The notes under the pieces are model-generated. The model ran no database searches, was not told the DNA's origin, and saw only the letters and a program-made list of their open reading frames with translations. 63,563 nt of DNA from an uncultured Methanobrevibacter sp. (lineage in GTDB: Archaea; Methanobacteriota; Methanobacteria; Methanobacteriales; Methanobacteriaceae): contig NZ_CAMHFP010000009.1 in NCBI RefSeq assembly GCF_946184425.1, positions 1-63,563 on the forward strand. Direction: 5' to 3'. The first letter of the stretch is position 1. Each line of letters begins with the position of its first letter. Positions 8,622-17,294 of the stretch are shown piece after piece. Made by a program: the position numbers and the translations under genes.

Positions 8622-9326
8622 TCACCAGTCTAAATCAGTGCCCATTTTTGGGCTTTCATTAACAACAATACTTTCTATCTGACCGTTTTTAATTCTGATT
8701 ACCTTATCAGCAGCTTCAGCAAGTATTGCATTATGAGTTACAATTACAACAGTTGTGTTTTGATTATTACTCATGCTTTGAAGCAGGTTTAAAATCAAAA
8801 CTCCCGTTTTTGAGTCCAGTGCACCAGTTGGTTCATCACATAAAAGCATTGTAGGTTGTTTGGCAACAGCTCTTGCAATAGACACCCTTTGCTGTTCTCC
8901 TCCAGACAATTGTGCAGGAAACTGATTAGCATGGTCTTTAAGACCTACTGAATCAAGAACACTTAAGCCATCTATATTAACCTTTACAATATCTTTCATC
9001 AATTCCACATTTTCCAATGCAGTCAAATTAGGAATCAAGTTATAAAACTGGAAAATAAAACCAACATTTTTAGCTCTGTATTCAGTCAGCTGATTATCAT
9101 CAAATGACTCGACATGCTGATTATTCACAATGATTTCACCGGAAGTGACTGAATCTAAACCCCCTAAAAGATTTAACAGAGTAGATTTACCCGCTCCTGA
9201 CGGACCAAGAATAACTACAAATTCCCCACTATCAATAGTGAAATTCACATTATTCATAGCTTTTAAAATGTGATCCCCAGATTTATACTCTTTATTCACA
9301 TTTTTAAATTCAATAATTGTACACAT
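8622..9326 (-). CDS. ABC transporter ATP-binding protein (LolD/MacB type)
   Basis: 234 residues with all ATPase motifs: Walker [10 protein letters not shown] (41-49), Q-loop Q93, signature LSGGEQQR (140-147), Walker B LLCDEP (161-166) followed by TGALDSKTG, and the switch His in IVTHN. The [11 protein letters not shown] opening and [19 protein letters not shown] segment are typical of the LolD/MacB/FtsE group that pairs with FtsX-type permeases. It is the first gene of the operon. The ATG has AAGGC upstream. A perfect 22-bp palindrome at 9384-9405 overlaps its likely BRE/TATA region (tttaaata on the reverse strand near 9379-9386). Confidence 0.95.
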   Translation of the reverse strand: MCTIIEFKNVNKEYKSGDHILKAMNNVNFTIDSGEFVVILGPSGAGKSTLLNLLGGLDSVTSGEIIVNNQHVESFDDNQLTEYRAKNVGFIFQFYNLIPNLTALENVELMKDIVKVNIDGLSVLDSVGLKDHANQFPAQLSGGEQQRVSIARAVAKQPTMLLCDEPTGALDSKTGVLILNLLQSMSNNQNTTVVIVTHNAILAEAADKVIRIKNGQIESIVVNESPKMGTDLDW

Positions 9327-9383
9327 TATTATTGCCTTCTTTATAATAATTATTTAAGAATATATTTATTAATTTTAGTATTT

Positions 9384-9405
9384 AAATTTAGGCATACCTA
9401 AATTT
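9384..9405. promoter_or_regulatory. TTTAGG-n4-CCTAAA palindrome upstream of the ABC operon
   Basis: aaatttagg-cata-cctaaattt has perfect 9-base arms. It overlaps the presumed promoter of the exporter operon. The half-sites recall DtxR/IdeR-type metal-repressor boxes (TTAGG...CCTAA). Related sites with the same spacing lie at 14129-14144 and 34026-34039. Confidence 0.65.
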
Positions 9406-9588
9406 TACTTAAATTAAATTGATTCAAAAAAAATGACTTGAATGAATGTTGAAGTCAAATGTCAAAATATATTCTCAAACAATAAATAGAGTTTTCATTC
9501 TTGTAAAAAATTATATCAATTAACAATACATATAAAACATTTCAAAACATATAATTATATTATAATAAAATGTTTAAGGAAAATCCAA

Positions 9589-10335
9589 ATGTCATTTAAA
9601 AAAGATGAAATGTTAATAATGCCTGCCGTTGACATAAAAAACGGCAAGTGCGTACAACTTGTGCAGGGCGAACCTGGAAGTGAAATGGTCGAAATTGAAA
9701 ATCCCGAAAAGGTTGCAAGACACTGGCAGGATTTAGGAGCAAAAAATATCCACGTTATTGATTTGGACGGGACAATAAATGGCATAGCCAGCTTTAACAT
9801 CATAAAAAAAATATTAGATGAAGTTTCAGTTCCAATTCAATTAGGCGGAGGAATAAGAAGCGTTGAATATGCACGCCAGTTATTGGATCTTGACATTGAA
9901 AGACTCATAATTGGAACAATGGGAATACAAAACCCTGAAACAATTACAGAATTATCAAATGAATATGGTTCTGAAAGAATTATGATTTCACTTGACAGCA
10001 AGGATAACAAAGTAGTCATTAAAGGATGGCAGGAAAAAATAGATAAAAGTCCGGTAGAACTTTCCCAAGAGTTTAAAGCCCATGGTGCTGGAAGTATTTT
10101 ATTTACAAATGTGGATGTTGAAGGGCTTTTAGGCGGATTTTACACAGAACCTGTGGAAAATTTAAAAAAGTCCGTGGATTTACCTATTGTTTATTCTGGA
10201 GGAATAACAACTATTGAAGACATTAAAAAATTAAATGAAAGTGGTGTGGAAGGAGTTGTAATCGGTTCTGCACTTTATAAAGATAAAATTGATTTAACTG
10301 AAGCTTTAAAATATCAAAAGAGGCCAATAAAATGA
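9589..10335 (+). CDS. hisA: ProFAR isomerase HisA (histidine biosynthesis)
   Basis: 248 residues forming a (beta/alpha)8 barrel. HisA converts the amino-aldose ProFAR into the ketose PRFAR, an Amadori rearrangement in histidine synthesis. Catalytic acids are D15 (PAVDIKNGK) and D136 (ISLDSKD); the phosphate loops are GGGIR (86-90) and YSGGI (202-206) plus VIGSALY. The IDLDGT stretch (57-62) supports HisA over HisF. It has a weak AAGGA upstream of the ATG. The stop overlaps the ribL start by four bases (ATGA), suggesting coupled translation. First gene of a five-gene plus-strand run. Confidence 0.93.
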   Translation: MSFKKDEMLIMPAVDIKNGKCVQLVQGEPGSEMVEIENPEKVARHWQDLGAKNIHVIDLDGTINGIASFNIIKKILDEVSVPIQLGGGIRSVEYARQLLDLDIERLIIGTMGIQNPETITELSNEYGSERIMISLDSKDNKVVIKGWQEKIDKSPVELSQEFKAHGAGSILFTNVDVEGLLGGFYTEPVENLKKSVDLPIVYSGGITTIEDIKKLNESGVEGVVIGSALYKDKIDLTEALKYQKRPIK

Positions 10336-10793
10336 AAGTAATGGCGACTGGAACATTCGACATACTCCACCCAGGCCATGGAGTTTACCTTGAAGAGTCA
10401 AAAAAGCTTGGGGGAGAAGATGCTGAACTTTATGTAGTTGTTGCACGTGATGCAACAGTAGAAAGAAGAAAACGAGTCCCCATTGTTGGAGAAGACCAAC
10501 GGTTGGAATTAATAAAAATGTTAAAACCCGTAACAGATGCTTTTTTGGGTGATGCAAATGGAGACGTGTTTAAAATCGTTCGTGAAATAGACCCCGACAT
10601 CATCACCGTAGGAGCAGATCAAAATCATGATGTAACCAAACTACAGCAAGCTATCGATAAACGAGGCTTAAAAGCAAAAGCAGTCCGTATTGAAAAATAT
10701 CGTGACTGTGAACTCGACAGCAGCTGTAAAATTATTCGTAAAATACAAAATACAGATTTTAAAGGAAAAATAATGGACCATTGTGAAGATTAG
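10332..10793 (+). CDS. ribL: Archaeal FAD synthetase RibL
   Basis: 153 residues of the nucleotidyltransferase fold: [10 protein letters not shown] (7-16) holds the HxGH nucleotide-binding motif, followed by [14 protein letters not shown] and [10 protein letters not shown]. Length and the Cys-bearing tail [15 protein letters not shown] match archaeal RibL (the Methanocaldococcus MJ1179 type), which adenylylates FMN to FAD in the cytoplasm. Some relatives are annotated glycerol-3-phosphate cytidylyltransferase, but the methanogen setting favours FAD synthesis. It overlaps hisA by four bases and is followed 11 bases later by argC. Confidence 0.88.
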   Translation: MKVMATGTFDILHPGHGVYLEESKKLGGEDAELYVVVARDATVERRKRVPIVGEDQRLELIKMLKPVTDAFLGDANGDVFKIVREIDPDIITVGADQNHDVTKLQQAIDKRGLKAKAVRIEKYRDCELDSSCKIIRKIQNTDFKGKIMDHCED

Positions 10794-10804
10794 GAGATGA
10801 AAAA

Positions 10805-11827
10805 ATGTTTAAAGTAGCAATAATAGGAGCAAGCGGATATACAGGTGGAGAACTTTTAAGAATGCTATTGAACCACCCTGAAGTAGAAATTACAGACATT
10901 ACATCAAGACAGTATGACGGAACTCCAGCACATAAGATCCACCCCCACATAAGAGACTCAGGACTGGTATTCACCAACAAAAGTCCGTCTGATTTGGATG
11001 CTGATGTGGCATTTACCGCAACACCTCACGGAGCATCTATGAAAATAGTTCCAGAACTATTGAATGCTGGAATGAAAGTGGTTGACTTAAGTGGAGATTA
11101 CAGATACCGTGATACAAAAGTGTACGAAGAATGGTATGGCATGGAACATACTGACAGTGAAAATGAAGGAGTATTCGGACTTCCGGAAATATATAGGGAC
11201 GAAATCAAAAAAGCAGACCTTGTTGCAAACCCAGGATGTTTCCCAACAGGTGCAATTTTATCTTCATACCCTCTTGTTAAAAATGGATTGGTTGACAGAA
11301 TTGTAATCGATTCAAAAACTGGAGTAAGCGGAGCCGGAGTAAATGCATCTTCAACTACCCATTACCCAAATATTGCAGATAACATTAACCCATACAAAAT
11401 TTCAACACACAGACACTCTTCTGAAATCAAACAGGAATTACATGGATTTGATGAAGTGAAAGTTTCATTCACTCCTCATTTGGTTCCAGTCATCAGAGGA
11501 ATCCAAACAACAAGCCACAGCTTTTTAAATGATGAAAATATAGATATTACACCTGACGAATTAAGAAAATTATATGAAAAAGAATATGGTGAAGAATACT
11601 TTATTAAACTAATGGATGAAGGAGAAATACCTCACCTGAGTTCTGTTAGAGGATCCAACTTTGTTCACATTGGCGGATTTGAAATAGACGATACCGGAAG
11701 AATAGTGATGTTGTCATGCATTGACAACCTTGTTAAAGGTGCATCAGGTCAAGCCATACAAAACATGAACATTATTTTAGGAATTAACGAGCAAGCAGGT
11801 TTAACTCACTTCGGTCTTCATCCTTAA
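10805..11827 (+). CDS. argC: N-acetyl-gamma-glutamyl-phosphate reductase ArgC
   Basis: 340 residues. It reduces N-acetylglutamyl phosphate to the semialdehyde with NADPH in arginine biosynthesis. The Rossmann motif [14 protein letters not shown] is at 8-22, the catalytic Cys145 in [10 protein letters not shown], and the substrate-loop residues in [11 protein letters not shown] and [16 protein letters not shown] lies eight bases before the ATG, directly after the ribL stop. Arginine made by this pathway feeds the PdaD/agmatinase pair near 32-34 kb. Full length and intact. Confidence 0.95.
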   Translation: MFKVAIIGASGYTGGELLRMLLNHPEVEITDITSRQYDGTPAHKIHPHIRDSGLVFTNKSPSDLDADVAFTATPHGASMKIVPELLNAGMKVVDLSGDYRYRDTKVYEEWYGMEHTDSENEGVFGLPEIYRDEIKKADLVANPGCFPTGAILSSYPLVKNGLVDRIVIDSKTGVSGAGVNASSTTHYPNIADNINPYKISTHRHSSEIKQELHGFDEVKVSFTPHLVPVIRGIQTTSHSFLNDENIDITPDELRKLYEKEYGEEYFIKLMDEGEIPHLSSVRGSNFVHIGGFEIDDTGRIVMLSCIDNLVKGASGQAIQNMNIILGINEQAGLTHFGLHP

Positions 11828-11845
11828 ATATAAGGAGATTATGAA

Positions 11846-12340
11846 ATGGCAACTTTAATTATTTATTATTCACAAAGAGGAACAACAGATTTAGTTGCAA
11901 AAACATTAGCTAAAAACTTAAACGGAAGTCTGATTAGAATTCAGGATTTAAAAAATCGTGAAGGATTTAAAAACAGATTGTTTTCAACAATCAGTGCATT
12001 CAGGGAAGAAAAAACTGACATCATCCCCCCTAAAATTGATTTGACAAATTATGATACAGTTTACATCGGTTCTCCAACATGGGCTGGAAATCCAACACCC
12101 GCAATACTAACAATTATCGACAGGTGCAATTTTACAGGCAAAGATGTTGTTTTGTTTGCTACAATGGACAGCAATCGTGGAGATACAAACATAAACAGAC
12201 TTGAAGAAAAAGTTAAGATGCGCGGAGCCAGAGTCATTGAAAGCTTTACCATTGCAACAAAAAACAAAAGTGCAGAACAATTAGTTAACGATACTGAAGC
12301 AATAATCGAAATGAAAGACTTGAAAATGTATAAAAGGTAG
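11846..12340 (+). CDS. Flavodoxin-fold protein
   Basis: 164 residues with the FMN phosphate loop YYSQRGTTDLVAKTLA near residues 7-22, and the isoalloxazine-side loop GSPTWAGNPTPAI (about 74-86). The third strand VVLFATMDSNRGDTN matches the flavodoxin family. Likely a cytoplasmic FMN electron carrier or NADPH-independent reductase. It sits 18 bases after argC with GGAG before the ATG, and its stop codon overlaps the AGGTAG element of the next gene. Partner unknown. Confidence 0.85.
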   Translation: MATLIIYYSQRGTTDLVAKTLAKNLNGSLIRIQDLKNREGFKNRLFSTISAFREEKTDIIPPKIDLTNYDTVYIGSPTWAGNPTPAILTIIDRCNFTGKDVVLFATMDSNRGDTNINRLEEKVKMRGARVIESFTIATKNKSAEQLVNDTEAIIEMKDLKMYKR

Positions 12341-12346
12341 ATTAAA

Positions 12347-12826
12347 TTGACAAAAAATAAAAAATCTGAATTGAAAATTAAAGCTATTGAAAATGGTACT
12401 GTAATCGATCATATTACTGCCAATAAATCATTGCACATTCTTAAAATATTAGGGCTTCCAGACAATGAAACACAGAACGTTACAATAGCAATGAATGTTT
12501 CTTCTGGAGAAATTGGCAGAAAAGACATTGTAAAAATTGAAAATAGGGAATTGGATCATGAAGAACTTAATCAAGTTGCTTTAATTGCTCCCAAAGCTAC
12601 CATTAACATTATCAGAAACTTTGAACCTATTAAAAAAGATAAGATTATACTTCCGGACAAGATTACATCAATTATTAAATGTACCAATCCGAAATGTATT
12701 ACAAATTATGAAAATGAACCTATTACACCAATTTTCAATGTAATAAACAAGTATCCTCCGGTTGTCAGATGCCATTATTGTGAAAAATTAATAAAAACAG
12801 AAGATATCGACAAACAATTCGAATAA
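12347..12826 (+). CDS. pyrI: Aspartate carbamoyltransferase regulatory chain PyrI
   Basis: 159 residues. The N-terminal allosteric domain contains [14 protein letters not shown] and HILKILGLP. The C-terminal zinc domain has the four-Cys site CTNPKC (C-x4-C) and CHYC (C-x2-C). PyrI binds CTP/ATP and holds PyrB trimers together; pyrB is not in the window. The start is a TTG at 12347 with AGGTAG seven bases upstream; no in-frame ATG lies near. It converges with the Fe-S flavin oxidoreductase, four bases between the two stops. Confidence 0.93.
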   Translation: MTKNKKSELKIKAIENGTVIDHITANKSLHILKILGLPDNETQNVTIAMNVSSGEIGRKDIVKIENRELDHEELNQVALIAPKATINIIRNFEPIKKDKIILPDKITSIIKCTNPKCITNYENEPITPIFNVINKYPPVVRCHYCEKLIKTEDIDKQFE

Positions 12827-12830
12827 TCTT

Positions 12831-14039
12831 CTATTTATTGATTAAATAATCTGCTAATCGTTTAGACAATGCAAGTATTGTTAATATTGGTGGTTTTCCA
12901 GGTGATATTGGCAATACACTTGCATCACTAACATACAAACCTTCTATTTCTGTTTGCTGATTTGAATCTACTATTTTTCCTATCGGTGCGGTTCCGCCAG
13001 GGTGTGCTCCCCTGTAAACTGTTGAACCGATTGTGCTTGGGTCAACTCCTGCTCTTTCTAAGATAAATCCTGCTGTAGCTGTTCCTTCAGCTAAAAATCT
13101 AATATCATGAATAGTGTTAATTTTAACTACATCCCCCTCATCATCGACATATCCTCTGCATTCATCAGGAGTCTTTACCATGATACTCAATATGTCACCG
13201 TCAGCTACTGAATCATCAGGAATATTTGCTCTAATGAATGAAGAAAAGTGAGGAGACAATACAAAGTTTTCGCCAATAACCAAACCCGCCATCTGAACTT
13301 CAGTGTTGAAATTGACATCCTTTAGATATCCTCCAACTGAAACAAAGGGGTCAAAGAATAACTGGCGACCTGCTTCTTCAATTCCAGATTTTCTTAAAAT
13401 TAAAGTGGAACCTATAGCCCCTGCAGCTAGAACAACAGTATCGGCTGAAATGATTTTTTCATTGTTATTTTTAATGTATTTTACTCCAGTTGCATTATTG
13501 TTTTCACTTAAAACTTCAATTACCTCAGCGTCACAAATCAATTCCGCTCCCGCTTCAATTGCCATGTCCACAAAATCTTTTCCAGACCATTTTGCATTAA
13601 CCGGACATCCGAATGCGCATCTTCCGCACTGAATGCAGTCTTCCTCCCTAATCGCTTTAGGCATTTTTAAAGTTGTCAAACCCAATTCACGTCCGGCATC
13701 CAAAAATGCCTGAGTACCTTTTCCAATATGAGAATCATCAAGCTGATGAACACCAACAAGCTGTTCAACATATTCATAAGCTTCAGTCAAATCAACATCA
13801 TATTCCAATAGCTCCTCATCAAGTGCCCTTACCATATTGGACATTGAAACTATGGTTGCTCCACCAATACAAGTGGTTGTCAACAAATCCACATCTTCAG
13901 AATATTTATCATAATAATTAAATGCATCTTTTGAATCTATATAAGGCCCCTTTTCCAGAATAGTAACAGGAATTTTATTTTTTGCAAGTTCATAAGCCAA
14001 AATTCCTCCACCTGCACCCGTACCTACAATAATTATCAT
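12831..14039 (-). CDS. GMC-like FAD oxidoreductase with one [4Fe-4S] motif
   Basis: 402 residues from the ATG at 14039, set by GGGTGA upstream; a TTG at 14066 is less likely. The N-terminus is an FAD dinucleotide fold (IIIVGTGAGGGILAYELA, then ILEKGP). CIQCGRCAFGCPVN gives four cysteines at about 135, 138, 141 and 145, a 4Fe-4S site. The C-terminus has the GMC-type YRGAHPGGTAPIG and LYVSDASVLPISPGKPPILTILALSKR. Members oxidise alcohols or sugars or act in lipid and isoprenoid reduction; the substrate here is not evident. The Fe-S site points to ferredoxin-linked chemistry rather than oxygen. Confidence 0.85.
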   Translation of the reverse strand: MIIIVGTGAGGGILAYELAKNKIPVTILEKGPYIDSKDAFNYYDKYSEDVDLLTTTCIGGATIVSMSNMVRALDEELLEYDVDLTEAYEYVEQLVGVHQLDDSHIGKGTQAFLDAGRELGLTTLKMPKAIREEDCIQCGRCAFGCPVNAKWSGKDFVDMAIEAGAELICDAEVIEVLSENNNATGVKYIKNNNEKIISADTVVLAAGAIGSTLILRKSGIEEAGRQLFFDPFVSVGGYLKDVNFNTEVQMAGLVIGENFVLSPHFSSFIRANIPDDSVADGDILSIMVKTPDECRGYVDDEGDVVKINTIHDIRFLAEGTATAGFILERAGVDPSTIGSTVYRGAHPGGTAPIGKIVDSNQQTEIEGLYVSDASVLPISPGKPPILTILALSKRLADYLINK

Positions 14040-14128
14040 TAAATCACCCAATTTTTTATATATCAATTGTTATATTTTATTTTATAATATAAAAAACTTG
14101 GCAAAATATTTCAAACCCAATAACTTTA

Positions 14129-14144
14129 TTTAGGAGTACCTAAA
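14129..14144. promoter_or_regulatory. TTTAGG-n4-CCTAAA palindrome upstream of a secreted protein gene
   Basis: tttagg-agta-cctaaa has perfect 6-base arms and ends 20 bases before the ATG at 14165, where it would overlap the transcription start. Same arms and spacer length as the site at 9384-9405. Confidence 0.6.
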
Positions 14145-14164
14145 AAATTAATATGGTGAAAAAA

Positions 14165-14602
14165 ATGAAAATATCAAAAATTTTTATTGGAGCATTAATA
14201 TTGATTTGTGCCATGGGCGTTGTTTGCGCAACTGACATCACAAAATTACAAATGCCTGAAAACTACATGAATTTAGGTGATGGAAGTTATGGAAGTGAAG
14301 TTGATGATGTTGAAATCGATGTTTTTGTAGAAGACGTCGAAAATAGTGTAAAAAATGACACTTCAATTAACTATACCGTAGTTCCGGGTAAAATTAAAAA
14401 CACTTTCAACTTTACTGACGGAATCAATAACGAAACTGGAGTACTTGAAATAGTCAAAATCAATAACAAACCGACAGTCATAACATTTTGGACAGAAACA
14501 GGTTCTAATAGCAGCGACCTTCAAAGATTTAATGATGCACTAACGGAAGTAAACAAATTAAATAAATTTGAACCTCTCGACCCTGCAACCATAGACTGGT
14601 AA
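14165..14602 (+). CDS. Secreted small protein of unknown function
   Basis: 145 residues from the ATG at 14165; GGTGA lies five bases upstream and actually overlaps an earlier ATG (14153), which is therefore the poorer choice. Signal peptide MKISKIFIGALILICAMGVVCA, then an acidic, Asn-rich mature domain with several N-glycosylation sequons (NDTS, NYTV, NFTD, NETG, NSSD). I do not recognise the family. Likely exported. Its promoter carries the TTTAGG palindrome, so it may share metal-dependent control with the ABC operon. A hairpin terminator follows the stop. Confidence 0.75.
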   Translation: MKISKIFIGALILICAMGVVCATDITKLQMPENYMNLGDGSYGSEVDDVEIDVFVEDVENSVKNDTSINYTVVPGKIKNTFNFTDGINNETGVLEIVKINNKPTVITFWTETGSNSSDLQRFNDALTEVNKLNKFEPLDPATIDW

Positions 14603-14604
14603 AT

Positions 14605-14640
14605 AATGCGAATTTCGCATTTTTCTTTTTCTTTTTTTAA
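14605..14640 (+). terminator. Hairpin plus T-tract
   Basis: aatgcga-att-tcgcatt (14605-14621) is a perfect 7-base stem followed by a long T-rich run, directly after the secreted protein's stop codon. Confidence 0.7.
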
Positions 14641-14737
14641 AATAAATTACAAATAAAAGCAAACCCTTAATATTAAAAAAGTTTTATTAACATTGAAACT
14701 AACATATATAACATTAATAAAATTTTGAGGGATAAAA

Positions 14738-16108
14738 ATGGAAGAATATATTTCTTTATTTGAAAATGTAATTAAAAAAACAATCCCAAATGTAGACTAC
14801 ATAGATATTAGAGCTGGAATGAGCGATAATACATCCATATTGATGAAAGATGGAAATGTAGATGAAATTAACACCGGAATGAGTTTAGGAGCAAGAATAA
14901 GAGTGTTAAATAATGGAGCTTGGGGTTTTGCATATACTACCGATTTATCAAAATTGGATGAAATCACCGATACCGCAATCAAATTATCCAATTCACTTAC
15001 AGGAGATGTTGAACTGAGTGAAAGTGAAGTGATAAAGGATAAAATGGAAGTTGACGTCAGGATTCCATTCAAGGACATTTCAATCGAGGAGAAAAAAGAA
15101 ATATTAAAAGAAGCCAATGACGCCGCAACAATCGAAAAAGTCAATAGTACCACAGTTAGCTACTCTGACGGGGAAATAAACGAATTGTTCATGAACAGCG
15201 AAGGCAGTGAAATACAAACCAAAACCAGCAAAGTTAGAATGGCTCTAAACGCATCTGCAACAAATGGAGAAATAATTCAGTTTGGACATGGTAGCCTTGG
15301 AGGCGTTAAAGGATTTGAAGTAATTGCTGATGCTGATATCGAAGAGTTTGGACGCAACATCGGTGAAAAAGCAGTAAGACTACTTGATGCCGAAGCTGCA
15401 CCATCAGGCAGATTCCCAGTAATAGCTGACCCGGAACTTACCGGAGTACTGATACATGAAGCATTAGGTCATGCTGCGGAGGGAGATTTGATTTTGCAAA
15501 ACGATTCCATACTCAAAGGCAAAATAGGAGAAAAAATTGCATCAGATATTGTGAACATATTTGATGATGCCAGCAAAAAGGACGGATTCGGGTACTACCC
15601 ATATGATGTTGAAGGAGTCAGAACCAAACCGAACCAATTAGTGAAAGACGGAAAATTAATTTCACTATTGAATTCAAGAGAAACATCATCCAAATTTGGA
15701 ATGAAATCCTCAGGAAATGCAAGATCAATCATTGCAGACAAACCAATAGTGAGAATGAGCAACACTTACCTCCAACCTGGAGACAATACATTTGAAGAAT
15801 TGATTGAAGACATTCCGGATGGAATTTATCTCAAAGGATCCAGAGGAGGACAAGTCGATACCGGAAAAGGTATTTTCCAATTCAATGCAGCAGAAGGATA
15901 CCTTATCAAAAACGGTGAAATTTCCACACCACTCAGAGACGTTTCCCTATCAGGAAATATCCTAGAAACCTTAAAAAACATTGATGCGATTGGAAATGAC
16001 TTTAAGTTAAGTGTCGGATTCTGTGGAAAAGACGGACAAACCGTACCTGTGGGAGATGGAGGTCCACATACCAAAATTTTAAATGCACTAGTTGGAGGAA
16101 TGGGATAA
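14738..16108 (+). CDS. tldD: TldD-family metalloprotease
   Basis: 456 residues, full length for TldD. The zinc-binding HExxxH is HEALGH at 240-245 in [17 protein letters not shown], with downstream glycine-rich [25 protein letters not shown] and the closing [20 protein letters not shown] typical of the family. TldD/PmbA complexes degrade or trim unstructured peptides and mature some modified peptides. PmbA (TldE), its usual partner, is not adjacent here. GAGGGAT precedes the ATG. The stop codon overlaps the start of the AMMECR1 gene (TAATG), so translation is coupled. Confidence 0.93.
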   Translation: MEEYISLFENVIKKTIPNVDYIDIRAGMSDNTSILMKDGNVDEINTGMSLGARIRVLNNGAWGFAYTTDLSKLDEITDTAIKLSNSLTGDVELSESEVIKDKMEVDVRIPFKDISIEEKKEILKEANDAATIEKVNSTTVSYSDGEINELFMNSEGSEIQTKTSKVRMALNASATNGEIIQFGHGSLGGVKGFEVIADADIEEFGRNIGEKAVRLLDAEAAPSGRFPVIADPELTGVLIHEALGHAAEGDLILQNDSILKGKIGEKIASDIVNIFDDASKKDGFGYYPYDVEGVRTKPNQLVKDGKLISLLNSRETSSKFGMKSSGNARSIIADKPIVRMSNTYLQPGDNTFEELIEDIPDGIYLKGSRGGQVDTGKGIFQFNAAEGYLIKNGEISTPLRDVSLSGNILETLKNIDAIGNDFKLSVGFCGKDGQTVPVGDGGPHTKILNALVGGMG

Positions 16109-16665
16109 TGATAAGTGAAAATGGCGGACAATATTTGGTAAATCTTGCAAAAGAGACAATAATGCATTACTTGGAAACAGGAAAAAAATTAGAAATTCCT
16201 GAAAATCATCCGATAGAACTTGATGAAAAATTAGGAGTCTTTGTTACATTGAATAAAAACAATGCTCTAAGAGGATGCATAGGATATGCAGAACCTATCG
16301 AACCTGCAATTAATGCAACAATTGAAGTTGCAATTGCAGCAGCTTTCAATGATCCTAGATTTCCCGCATTGACCAAAGACGAATTTGAAAACCTGGACTT
16401 TGAAGTTACCGTCTTGACAAAACCCGAAGTAATTTATGTAGCTCATCCAAAACAATACTTTAATGAAATTGAGATTGGAAGAGACGGATTGATTGTTCAA
16501 AAGGGATATTCAAGAGGCCTGTTGCTTCCCCAAGTGGCAACAGAGAACATGTTTAATGAAGAGGAATTTTTAGAACATACCTGTATGAAAGCGGGCATCA
16601 GTGCAGACAGCTGGATGGATGAAAGCTGCGATGTCTACAAATTCCAAGGACAAATTTTCAAATAA
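16108..16665 (+). CDS. AMMECR1-domain protein
   Basis: 185 residues comprising a complete AMMECR1 domain: VFVTLNKNNALRGCIGYAEP (about 47-66) carries the conserved LRGCIG motif, followed by AAFNDPRFPALTKDEFENLDFEVTVLTKPE and GLIVQKGYSRGLLLPQVA. The biochemical role of this universally conserved domain is not established; RNA or redox chemistry has been proposed. It starts on the last base of tldD, implying co-expression with the protease. A hairpin follows the stop. Confidence 0.92.
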   Translation: MISENGGQYLVNLAKETIMHYLETGKKLEIPENHPIELDEKLGVFVTLNKNNALRGCIGYAEPIEPAINATIEVAIAAAFNDPRFPALTKDEFENLDFEVTVLTKPEVIYVAHPKQYFNEIEIGRDGLIVQKGYSRGLLLPQVATENMFNEEEFLEHTCMKAGISADSWMDESCDVYKFQGQIFK

Positions 16666-16667
16666 AC

Positions 16668-16701
16668 AATCAGTTATAACTGATTTTCTAATTCTTTTTT
16701 T
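16668..16701 (+). terminator. Hairpin plus T-tract after tldD-AMMECR1
   Basis: aatcagtt-at-aactgatt (16668-16685) is an 8-base perfect dyad followed by ttctaattcttttttt. It ends the operon. Confidence 0.65.
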
Positions 16702-16855
16702 AAACAAAATATTCCATTAGAATATTTCCATCCAATCATCTGAAAAAAATTTTAGCATATCAAACTAATCTTTTATGAAATCAACATCATATTTAAACTT
16801 CATTAAAATAGTTTTAATTTATTTTAAACGATTACAATCATTTTAACTTTTTAAG

Positions 16856-16892
16856 ATGCAAGCAAGCACTTACACTCGAAAAAATTTATATA
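16856..16892 (+). promoter_or_regulatory. Promoter with 16-base upstream element, BRE and TATA box
   Basis: atgcaagcaagcactt (16856-16871) is followed by a BRE-like cgaaaaaa and TATA box tttatata (16885-16892). The same 16-mer, with matching downstream bases, precedes another small gene at 59431-59468 on the other strand. The element sits where an archaeal activator would contact TFB/TBP. It drives the peptide gene at 16956. Confidence 0.7.
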
Positions 16893-16955
16893 CTCTCTTT
16901 CAAATATATTTGATAGAAAATACTCAATTAAATTAATCCATTAGGAGGTTAAATA

Positions 16956-17027
16956 ATGGAAAAATTTATTATATCATTAACTATTTTATCACTTGCTTTA
17001 ATATGCGCAAGTACATTACTCGGCTGA
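16956..17027 (+). CDS. 23-residue hydrophobic peptide
   Basis: The ATG at 16956 has a perfect GGAGG seven bases upstream and a strong archaeal BRE/TATA 64 bases upstream. The product is MEKF followed by about 18 hydrophobic residues ending CASTLLG, so it is either a single-span membrane peptide or a bare signal sequence. The frame stops at TGA (17025-17027). The following 130 bases hold an open stretch in another frame without a start codon, so frameshift decay of a longer secreted protein cannot be excluded. Apart from this gene the 16702-17294 interval shows nothing convincing. Confidence 0.5.
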   Translation: MEKFIISLTILSLALICASTLLG

Positions 17028-17294
17028 TGCAAACTTTATGACATGAAAATCTAACATCACTAGATGCGGAAATTGATTCCTTACAAAACGCTAAAACAAA
17101 CGATGATACTCTTTGCAAATCAATCACCAAAAAAATGAAATAATCACCACCAATTACTTAAAGAATTTAAAATTAGATTACTATATCTATTAACATTTAA
17201 TTTTACATCAAAATTTCCATAAATTTAATTAACTATCCAAATCATAACTTAACATAATAATGATTTTTAAAATAATTTACATTTTGGTGATAGA

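Noticed and set aside
16956-17060. Selenocysteine read-through of the TGA ending the 23-residue peptide
   Set aside because: Only nine codons follow before a TAA, and no SECIS-like hairpin was evident downstream.
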